From the NCBI GenBank assembly GCA_030549495.1, contig JAUIRK010001021.1, positions 463,501 through 527,500 on the forward strand: a stretch of DNA of 64,000 nt, read 5' to 3'. Position 1 is the first letter of the stretch, and each line of letters begins with the position of its first letter. Below, piece by piece: positions 19,931-31,900 of the stretch. The stretch comes from Nectonema munidae (lineage: Eukaryota; Nematomorpha; Nectonematoida; Nectonematidae). The notes beneath the pieces are model-generated. The model was given only the letters and a program-made list of their open reading frames with translations, was not told where the DNA came from and did not search any database. Both the position numbers and the translations under genes were made by a program.

Positions 19931-22900
19931 CTTAAACAGAATAAAATAATGAATTGAAATAAAAGGGTAATCTAACTAATAGAGTATAAAAGAACTAATC
20001 TATCCAACTAAATTCATTGCATATTGCATTGGAATGAGAGCTAGGAAAAGTTTTTACAGCATTCCTGTATAGTGAAATTGAAATAGAACTTCATTAACGT
20101 AAGTTTAAATTGTTTCCATTGCACATATAAATTCCAAAAAGTGAAGAATGACACAAATTTACTCAATTCTGAGAAAAATCGAAGGAAATGTAAGTTTAAA
20201 ATGAAATTTTATGCACTTTTTTCGTGATACAGGAAGGGATTAAGCATCAAACAGATGAGATTTTTGCACTATCAATTTTATTGTTTCAACGCAATTCACC
20301 GAAAAGGATCATCAGCCCTTGATGAAGTAAATGAGACGTTTGAATTCTTCAAGTCCTAATTTTTTATTTTAAATAGAAAAGCACTTAATTTAGATATGTT
20401 ATAAAAATAAGAAAACTTAGGACTTTGAAAAATGCTTCTATTCCTTAGAGATCGAAATGCTATTGATTCCTTTTTGTTTTTTGTCGATAGTGTAACTGAT
20501 ATATCCACACTCACAAATCCGAATAAGACATACTCTTCTCAGGGAACGCTTCAATCTTTAGCAAAATTGGTGACAAAGATATCATCTCAGCTTTATGAAT
20601 TATGGAATGTCTTGTTAAAACGCGAAACTCTAGTATAAAATCTTACTTATGAGAAATAGTTGGAAGTTGACTAGTGATGACGATTGGATGAGAGATTGAG
20701 GTTTTCGCAGTAGCCACAGAATACGATGGAGGGGGATTATCGAAATTCCAACTCTTACTAAATGAACCTAAAGTTAGAAGAACAAAATTAAGAGAAACTT
20801 TAATCTTAGCGCCAATTATATCATCCTTATTGATTCAACAATTTTTTAACACATAGTAGACCCACGGATAGGATTGCAATTTATAACTCAAGTTACATGT
20901 ACAAAAATATAAACACTTTCATCCTATTACGTGATAGTTGTTTGCATATAAACTTGCTATTAAAAAGTATGAACTTTTTCATTTATATCTACTAAACAAA
21001 CCTACGTTTAACTTGCCCATTTTTTATTATTTGTCAAAAACGTAAATGAAAATTTTGAAATTTTTTTACCAAATTTTTGAATAAATTAATATTTTCGAAA
21101 AACATTACAAGCAATAAATGAGAACTAATTCTCATTATATGATCTATTTTTTGTTTGATTGATTATTAAGTTTAAGATTACTCAAAAAATTTTGAATTCT
21201 TAGACTGATTTCATCTTTTTTTTTAAACATATACGCACAACAAAATCCAATTTGTAATGAAAATTGAAACTAAGACAAAAATAAGTGCGCTATGAAGAAA
21301 ATTCGTGTGCATGATCAATTAATGCTCTTCAAAGGAATGATTTTTTTATTTTTTTTATTTCTTCATTGAAACTCCGTGCAAAAATTCGTAAAAAAAACTT
21401 TCGCCTTTAGTGAAATTTACAGGAAAATAAATTCCCTGATTGTTCATTCTATTCTTCTCACATGACTTGATTTGATTTTTTCATGGCCTTTTCAACCAGG
21501 TTAGCCCATTTGGAGTGGGTATCTGATAAAATTAAGGAGTTGGACTCAGAGTCTAATTTATATACAGACAAAACGTCGAATATGCGAACCCCGAAAAACT
21601 GACGGGCCCAGCAAAAGAAAGAAAGAAAGAAAGAAGTAAGTTTTGACGTATTCGAACAATTTCTGTGTCTGCGAACCTGTTTGGATACCTGAGGTTTTAG
21701 AACATAACTTTTTTGTGTTTTAAAAAATCAGAAAATAATTTTCATTTTTGTTGAGTTTAAATATTTAAAATTTTTGAGTATTATTATGATTGATCTTTCT
21801 TTCTTTCCCACTTTTGTGAGTCTTTATAAAATGTTTTCTAAACATGTGAATAATGAAGCCTCATTTTAAAAATCGATTATGGATGTTTTCATTGCATAAA
21901 TCTTCCTTTCAATGTAAATCAGCGTCACTAACTGAAAATGTACTCCCCTTAGAAAATTCCTTAAAAGACAGCATTTGGCTATAAATAAGTCAAAAGAAGC
22001 AATGAAAATGCCAAACTATTTCACAAAAATCTAATATACTTTAAAATTTGTGTTGAAAGGAATAAACCTGAATTTTTTTACGATATTGATATATCAAATA
22101 TAACTTTAAGACTAATACAAATTAAATATTTTTCATAAACTTGATATGATTAAATTTGTTTTTAAAGATTTTAAATTTTTCTGTGAAATAGTTTGAAATT
22201 TAACCTAGTCTTTGCTAAAAGGTCATACAGAACTTTAAGAAAGTTTTAAAGTTTGATATATGTGTTTAAAGCATAGATAGGGATTAAACGGGCAACTTAC
22301 TTAAAAATGGAGAGAGTCTAGTGTTAATAGGCAGATTATCAAGATACGAATTTCCATGACACATGTTAGAGTAGGAGAGAAAATACGGAAATTGAAAGCA
22401 GAGTTTTGCGCCTTTCCAAATTAGAGTGTAATAACAAGCTAGGCTGAAAAATGCTATCAAAGCTCCCAAGCCTAAAAAGAACACACACGACACATAAATT
22501 TATATCCTTGTCACGCTTCTTACAAGGATATTTTCTACATCTTATATTGTAATTCATTGAAATAGGTTAGGCTTTGTGTTGTTCCTCTATTTCGGGTATT
22601 TAGAACACCCTCCGTTATTTAGTGTTAGAAATGTATTGAACGTTTCAAGTTTAAAGTAATACAGGCTGGTTTTATAAATTGAATTATTTATCTATTATGC
22701 AAAAAAATATCCAGATAAATGTAAATTTGCTTTTAAAAATGTACTAAATAACACATTTTTCAGTAACTAAATCTTGGAAAAAATCTAACTAAAGAAGAGG
22801 AAAATTATTTTCTTCTTTTTTAATTTGCCAAGAGTGATCCTCTTGTATAGAGCACCGGTCTTCAATTATACCACATATCATTTTAATCAACAATTAGCTC

Positions 22901-25900
22901 TAAAGAATGGTACTTGCAACCGAAGTGATAGCAACATATGGGGATTCAATTGTGAAGTAAGCGAATTCATTGAACTTTTTGCTGCATTTGAGAATTAAGA
23001 GCATGCCAATGCTGATGATAATTAGGCCTAATCCAAAGCAGATTCCAAAGCACATCAAAAATTTCATGGAACCATCTTTCTTTTCGCAATTCTAAAATTT
23101 CGAATGACTATTTAATTAAGCTAAAAATAATAATAAAATTAGATAATAATAATCTTTAAATGATTAAACATGTTTCCAATTCTTTCTTTCAACAATTACT
23201 TTTTAAAGAGATATAAGTATTCGTTTTCAAATAGTGACACTTACTAAAAATGTTACTATTAGGAAAAAAGGTTGTTATAAAGAAAGGAAATAGATGGCGA
23301 ATAAAATGGAAATGATATAGGCTCTTTTACGATTTGACCTTCATCATTTTAGCAACTAATTATACAACTTATATCGATAGCTTGGCAAAGCTTCGGAGGC
23401 ATTTATATGCTGAAGAAGCGAGAGCCAACTATATCTATATCTTTTTTATGTATATATAACCACAATGAGCGATATACCCACCACTTTTATCTTAGGTCAT
23501 TTGCAAAAAACTAGAAAACAAAAATTTTCACTATAGTTACTATAGTTATGAGTTACTATAGTTATGTATATTGCATATCTCCAAATTTGTTCGAAAATCT
23601 TTTTTTAGCTTTTTAGTTTAACTTAGCTTAATAATATTACCGAGAATATAACTTAAATTTTCATAAAACTTCAAATTTGCCATTTTCCGTCTTTCTAAAC
23701 ATGATACGCCTCTATGACATTAAGAAAAGGTTTAAATTTCTAAAAATGTATGCGTTGGTATTGTTTTTTCTTTCAATCAAATACTAGCAAATTTTACAAT
23801 TATTTTTTTTTTTGAAACTTTAGAATTGCCTATTTTTGAGGCCTTTTAAGAATGATATGATGGTATTAAATTGGTTGAAATATGGAATACCATTTTTATG
23901 GAAGGAATTCTTTAACTTTAAGATATCTCATCCTTAAATGTTTGTTGACATTGTTTTTTAAATTGAATAATAGTAAATTAATTATATTAGTTTACTACAA
24001 CAAGAACTCTCCTCGCTCTGAAGAATGTGGTTTTTTATTAGAAAAAGCTGATTGTCAGCGAAAATTTATAATCCTTTAACGTTGTGCCCAATAAATTGCC
24101 TTTACTTTATCGTTGTATTTATCTATATTATAATAAGCTAGCGTGTGTGTGTGTGTCTGTCGCTGGAAGCATTCTCATTGGTTGAAATTATTTATATATG
24201 TTTTGTGTGTATTTTTATATGGTGTGATGAGTTCATATATCTATAGTGTGAATGTCGCTTGAAGCATTCTGATTGGTTGAAATTATTATATGTTTTGTGT
24301 GTGTGTTTTTATATGTGTGATGAGTTCATATATCTGTATTGTGAGTGTCGCTTGAAGCATTCTGATTGGTTGAAATTATTTATATGTTTTGTGTGTATTT
24401 AAAAACAAATTACTCAACACTAAACCATATTTCACCATATACGACCACGGGACAATAAACTGATCACCATACCATATAACACTATTAGCAACTCAAAATA
24501 CACACTACAAGAATTCTATGTTTCGAGAGCAGCCTAAAGAATAAAAAACTAGCCGGTCCCGTCGTCGTTTTGAGCGAAGCGAATTTGAATTAGCAACTCA
24601 ATATACACACTACCCAGAATCCTATGTTTCGAGCGCAGCGAGAAACACTGTTTCGAGCGAAGCGAGAAACGACCACGGGACCGGCTAGTATTTAAATATT
24701 GACTTCTATAGACGATACTATAAAAAGTTTTACATTGTTGGAAATCGTTTTCAAATATATATTTTTGAGCATTCGTATTATGTTAGTTATGACAATAGAA
24801 TTTATTTAAAATAGTGTTAATTATTAAAATTCTTAGAGTTGAGATATATTAGTTTTTTTGAGAATGAATTTTTAGCAAACTTTATTACTAAATCTGCATG
24901 TGCATCCAAAAGTCTTTTTGTCTATAACGAGTTCTATTGTACATCTATGTACTATTAAATTTTAGATTTTTAGTTTAAATTTTATGCTGTTTTTATTTTG
25001 TTATTTTTGTTTATAACTTTTTTGTTTTTTGACCGTTTTAGACATAATTAAAGCTCTAACAAAGCTTTTGGATATTCCTTAGAATATAACTTAAACATGA
25101 AACTTCACATTTGTCATTTTATGCTTTTTAAATGATTCGAGCATATCACATTAAGATAAACTTTAAAAAATAACTTTTTAATTGAAATTAATATTTTGAA
25201 AAAGTTTAAATGTAAAAAATCTTAGGGTTTGTGCAAACGCGTTTAGCATTTTGAGTTTATAATTTTTTCTTTTTTTTCATAACTTCGCTTCTCAAGGAAA
25301 CGTCAAAATGAAGCTCAATATATACTTTTCAATGATACCTATAGATTGCAAATTAAACTTTGTAGAAAATTTTCGGTCTTCTTTTTGATGCTTTGTGAAC
25401 ATGAAAAAGTTTATATAGTTTGAGCACTTAGGTATCATGAAAAGTTCTGTTTTTGAGAATAAAGTTATGCACAATACTTTTGATAAATATCAAATCTTTA
25501 TAGGTTATGGTATTTATATGCATAATCACATCGTGTGTAGAACTATGGAGGCCTTTTTATGTGTGCTTCATTGTTGAAAACTAATAATTCCCACAAAGTT
25601 ATGGACAAAAAATAGCATTTGTGTGTTTAAGGGTGATGATATTCATTTTAAGGAGGCATACACTAAAGTTAGTGAGCATTTGTGTAAGTTAAATGCAATG
25701 CCTGTATGTTTTTTGAGGCATGACATTTTTGAACAATACTGCTTTTTTGTTGAAAGAGTAAACTAGTTTAACGTAAAACTCCTTAACTCAATGTAAAAAG
25801 TAGAAGAAACATTTATTTTCTTTTTCTTAAGATAAAAGTATTCTCAAATATTTGTATTCCTTAGATACATTTAAACTGACTGAGAGGTTGGCTCAGATGA

Positions 25901-28900
25901 TGGACTCAGCACGGAAGCCTCTGGGTTCGATTCCTCATCGATACTTATTTTTGTTCATAGTTTGATATAAGCGGTACATCAGTGCCTTGTCGATGAAAAC
26001 ACATCCACCAAAAAAAAAAGAAAAAAAAATGAACAAACACTTTTAAATGTTCAGTAAAATATAGTTTATACACATACATTTCAATTAACTTTCAGCAGAG
26101 AATTGATACTTTTTGATTATGTCTTGCGCTTTTTAAGATTGCGATAAAATTACTAAAAAAATTCCAATATAAAAGATAAGAGATACTTTTTTTATTAAGA
26201 AATAGAAGTATCCGTATAGAGTTGTATTCATTAGATACATTTCTTATAAAAAACATTTAGTTAAACACTTTAAAGGAAATTTGCTTTTCAAAAAAATATA
26301 AATATTTCTTTAATTACTGGAAAATTAAAAATAACTGGAAACCGTAAGTAATTTACTCTAATTGAAAAATGCTAAAAATTTAATGAAATACTATTTTCAA
26401 ATTTAATTTATTTAAATAGCTAAAAAGTTTGAAAAAAAAATTTTTTTTGAAAAATTGTAGATATTAGTTTTTCAGATTGGAACATACATAAAAATGCCTC
26501 CATAGTTCTATCCACTATGGGGCTATGTATATATATATATATATAATTAATTGATACACTTTTTGAGTTTCATACTTGGAAGTCTAAAAGGGCATCATTG
26601 AGTTAACTTTATAATTCCAAACACAGTTTAGTCTACTAGTCTAAACCTCAAAGTAACCATTTATAATAATAACTACCCACATTCAATGTTTTCATATCCG
26701 GGCCCAAATCAACCCCACAATAAATTGTGTGGGGCTACCCGTGGGTATCAGCATACCCTTGCATATATGCCCGCCCTACACTCAACTCTAAATATACATT
26801 GAACGAGTATATTCCTATTAGCACCCAAAAATAAAACAGGACTGAATAACATTATTTTTCAACATACCCTATTCCAGGGCTTCTCAAACTTTTTTACGCT
26901 AGGGCGCACCTATGAAATAACTGAAACTTTGGGGCGCACAATTGAGATTGATATGGAAAAATCGGTCATGAAATTTTAGAATAAAAAATATAAAGAAGTA
27001 TCATGAAATAAGCATTTAGTTTTTAGAGAATACATTGTACATTTAATATCTTAATGGGAAATATGCGACTCCTGAGATTTTGCAATTTTGTGGATGTTTG
27101 GTCTTATTTGTGATAAACAAACTCTCATTTCTTCATCTTTGCATTTAAGACTTGATCAATTCTTATTTTGTAATAAACAAAAGTGTTTATCAAAAGTAGT
27201 TAATCACAGGCCGCACACTCTGTTATGTTGTAATACCGTGCATATAATATAAAAAACTCTTGTATAATTTTAGTAATATCGTGAATATAAAAATAAAAAA
27301 CAATATTTTGAACAATTGAGATCAAATGATACTCACACATTTCATGCAAAAGCAAATTTATAAAAAAAAATATGGACCCATATGGGAACTTGATATTGCA
27401 AGTCGTTATTTCGCGGCTTAAGAATTGCTAAAATCGTGCTTGGTGAATGACATTTCTTATTTTTGGAAAAAAACGATCTTATCCTAAATACTAAAGTAGC
27501 ATACCGTTTTCGACTTTGCTGATCTTAGTACTTGAAGAGTTACGTGTCTACGAAATTCATGGAATTTGGTTTCTAACCCCCATCCACCATAGTTCGCAAA
27601 AAGATTCACCGAGGGAAGCACTCTATTGCCTTTTTACTCTGAAATTCATCTATTACTTTTCAAAATAGAGTACTTTTTATATATTTGACATTTTTTATTA
27701 CCAATGACTGTGATCGTATGTTAATGTTCTATGGTAAACTAAAAAGAGTGAACGCATTCGTATTATTAATTCTTTCTCATGTTGTTCTAACAGTTTGGGT
27801 TTAATTTTTAAATTTTTGTGATGAATTAGATTTAAAACAATTTTTTCAGTAGGTAATTTCATTAATTAATTAGTAAATTAATACACTTGATTAATTAACA
27901 CTAGACCAACGAGAATGTTTATCTAAATATGCAGAGCGTCAACTGACGCAAAACAAGAATTGTTAATTTCATTGAAAAAACAGAAATTGGGAAATTTTTT
28001 GGAAACTATAAATAAGATACAAAAAAAAATTTTGAAAATCAAATATATTGAATATTTGAAAATACAATGAATCCTGCTTTTGCCCTCGACGAATTGTATG
28101 TTACAGCTAGTTATGTTTCTTCCCAATTAATCCCGATGGAACTTATTTGGAATTCCTTAAGCAAACACCCGTTCACAAACACCACTTTTATGGTTTCCTT
28201 AACTGCTATTAATGTAGATTTTAGCAGAGACTCTAAAAATCTTAATATGCAATGTTGAAAATGGCTGAAATAAACAGACATATGAATTCAAAATGCGTCA
28301 ATTCTCCGAGCTTCTCTTTGTAGTGCTCATTCCCCCAATGAAAATGCCTTTTATTTGCTCTTTATTCCTTTGCCATTTATTCGAGTTGAACTAAAGAGCA
28401 CTATGCAAAAGAAAGAACTTCGTGATAAAGACAGTTTGTTCTCTAGTACCCTTTTAGACAGGAGATACTAAGGTAAAATGTCAAGAGCAAGTATTTAGCC
28501 TTTTTTTCATCGCTTAAGCTCGTTGAAAGTCGTTTTCCTTATTTTCAAGAAAAAATCCGATCTTACGTTGTTGATTCTGTTGTTGATAGCTTCGGTGTAG
28601 CTTCTACGGAGTGCGCTATTTCGCAAGAAATTTGTGTTTCTATCACTATTGTATTCTGCCGAAACTTCGGGGATTTGTGTTGCTGGTATATTGGAACTTG
28701 TGAGTCTGAAGCCAGTGAGATTTGTTGTGCATGGTTTATTGATCATGGCATTTCCTGTGGCTAAAGCACCATTCTTTTCTTTCATTCCACATATGTCTTT
28801 GTAAGCAGGTGGTTCTAAATTGAGTAAAGTGAAAAATATATATATTTCCTTGAAATTTTTCAGTGAGAAAAACTTTCAGAATTTTTCTGCTCTCAAACTT

Positions 28901-31900
28901 TGTTAAAAATTAAAACGGTCAAATTTTGACATTATCAAACCGGAACAAAAATCTTACAAAAATAATTGAAATGAAAATGTAAAAGTTGACAAAAAGAGAG
29001 AAAAATAATCACAGGTGGAGCTAAATTTTTTTAAACTCCTTTTTTTGACATATAAGATTAGTAAACCAAGATTCTTATAAATCCTCTTGGATTTCGTTGT
29101 TAAAATGGACGTCAAAATCAGAACAATTCAGAAAAACAGGGACATCTGGAAACCATATATTTCCTTTTGGTGAAATTTTATCAGTACTTAAAGCAAAGAA
29201 GAAAAAGTTCGAAAATTGAAATGTAAAAATTTTTTACAGGGAGTTAAATATTTTTTTATCGAATTTTTTCCAACTTTTTAAAAAATTATATTCTAATTAA
29301 AACCGGAAACAAAAGCTGAGCTTTAGTTTAACTAATTTTTAATAGATAAGCAGATTAACAACGGCTTACTCATTCATTTATATTTTTGATAAATAAAACC
29401 CCTATTGTTATCAACAAAAAATAAGGGGTCCACAAAAAAATTTCATATCGAAAAGGGCCCATAAAAGAAAAAAGATTGAGAATCACTGTTCTAAAGGTTA
29501 AATGTAAAAAAAGTATTCATATTTTTGATGTCGTAATAAATTTTGGTTTCGAAACATCTATCACATATGACGCAAATAAAAATGTTGCTGAGAAGGCTTG
29601 AATAAAGGTTGAAAAAGTATAAGAAATGACGAGAATAAAAGTTAAAATTATGTTGTACTGTGATATAAATCGCTTTTCCCAAGATTATGGGAAAAAAACT
29701 GCCATTTTAAGCCGTGGGGTAGCAAATTTTTAATATGTATGAGACAGCACAACAGGTCAATTTGATCTTTGAATAATATTAATTGTTTAAAACAAATTTC
29801 TCAGGAATCAAAGAAAATTATATCTATTCAAATATCGTGCCTTTTGGTAAAATCGCTAGCTGCATCTTTTGATACCATTTTCATGATAGATATCCTCTCA
29901 TGTCAAAAACTGCCAATCAAAGAAAAAATTAAACTTTTTCAACAAGATGTTGTCATTATCTGTAGTTGACCTCATAACTAAGTGTCTATATGATAAAGTC
30001 CCTTGATAATAATTTGTATTTATACATAAAGTTTTGAACGCATAGCACTTTGTACATTTAATTTTATCAATAAACATTTTTTAGAAAATGTCAATCAAAA
30101 TTTTTATTGATGATAAATATATCATCTTAAAAATAAATTAACTCAGCTTTTGCATTTTTACGCTTTGAAAATGTCTGAAAGTGTCAATCAAATTTCTGTT
30201 TTTTAACAAATTAACCGCGTCGATTTCATTTCTAGGCTCAGTTTTCGCATTTATTTTCTGAAAAGATGTCAAAAATGTTTCCAAATTTTTTTCTTCAAAT
30301 TTTAAATATAATATCCGTTTTTACCAAATCGATCTTATTGTTTTCATTTCTAGACTCAATTTTCGTTTCATTTTCGTACTCCATTTTGAGCAAGACGGTT
30401 AAAAATATCTGATTGTGTCAATTGAATTAGTGATGTATTCCTAAAAATCACTTTTTTCCAAAAAATAATTTCGGTCTAATTTTTTCGGAAAGTCGTTATA
30501 TAATGGTTATATAGTACATATGTATAAATGTTTCTGTAATGTTGGCTTATTATACTTTCAAATCATTTTGAGTATGAAATATTTATTTAGAAAAAGAAAA
30601 ACAATAACACATTGTAAATTTTTTTGAAGGTGAGTATCAGAAAAAGAAGTGACCTGAAAAAAAGTGAAAAAGAACGTGTGATCAAAAGAAAACTTCAATA
30701 GTAACTCCTAGGGCTCTACTTTTAAATCTCCGATATAGTAGTTTTATGAAGTTTTACATAATTTTAAGAAGTATATATCTTAACTGAATGAAGGATCTAG
30801 TACAGTGGTTCCCAACCGTGGGTCCATGGACCCCTAAAGGTCCATGGAAGAATTTCAAGAGGTCCATGGAAATTCTACTTCAAACTACTTATGAGGAATC
30901 TCCTTTTATACTTCTATTTTCCAAATCAATATAAATATATATATTTGAGCTTTTTTAAATAAATATTTTCTTCCCTTTTTTAAAGTTTCATATTTTGAAT
31001 GTTTATATATGCTTTTTATTAGTTACAATATTTTTGAAAAATGTATATTTTAATTGGAAAAAAATTTTATTCACATTTTATGTCAGACTTTACGATTTTT
31101 CTGATTTCATATGAATAAGCATACGATTAAATCAGATGACTACAATGATTTTTTGCATAAAAATCTTTGATTAATTTTGTTGGCTCAAACTATTCAGTTG
31201 TAGGGGTCCACAGGAAAAAAGTGACTGAAAAAGGGGGAACGGGATAAAAAAGTTTGGGAACCACTGATCTAGTATGTTCCAATGAACTAGGAAGTGGTAA
31301 GATGATTTAATATTGGGTGTTTCAAAAAAGAATATGGGAAAATTTTCAATCAGTCAGAGTTATCAAAACTGTCATAGATTTCAATATGGAAAGATTTAAT
31401 CGTTATCAAGATAATTTTTTATGAATTAAATTTGTCCATCTATTTCCTTTTGCGTGAAAGCGAGAGTCTTTTAGACAATGAAGTGGACAACATTTTGTAA
31501 TTGAACAATGAACACCACGAATCATTTCATGACGAAAACAACTTTTGAACTGGGATTGCTGAAATATTTAGACTAAATACTTGCTCATATCACCTAATAA
31601 TAAATCAAATGATACTTATAAAAAAGCCTAAGATCATCCAAAATATTCTTTAATTGGAAAGCTTTGAGATCGAACTTTATGCTTTGAGAGTATTTCAATT
31701 TTTACTTTTAAATTGTCTTTTTTTAGTTCGAAATTGTCTTTTTTCAATTCTAAGTTGTCTTTTTTAAGTCCTAAATTGTCTTTTTTCAATTTTATTTTGT
31801 ATTTTAGAATTTATTTTAGTTTAGACTTTAAAAAAGGGAAATTAAAATTGAAAAAAGGCAAATTAGAATTGAAAAAAGGCGAACTAAAAAAAGATAAATT

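Noticed and set aside
21490-21720. Pogo/Tigger-like end sequence around AAACCTCAGGTATCC.
   Set aside because: Only one end could be suspected, with no TA-flanked partner; a GAAA simple repeat interrupts it.
28813-29496. TTCTAAAT at 28813 and TTCTAAAG at 29489 look like an 8-bp hAT duplication that would place an insertion exactly at a splice acceptor of the two-PPxY gene.
   Set aside because: There is no CAGTG terminus at 28821, and the sequence there does not match the left half of the family. A 7-of-8 match in A/T-rich DNA is expected by chance.
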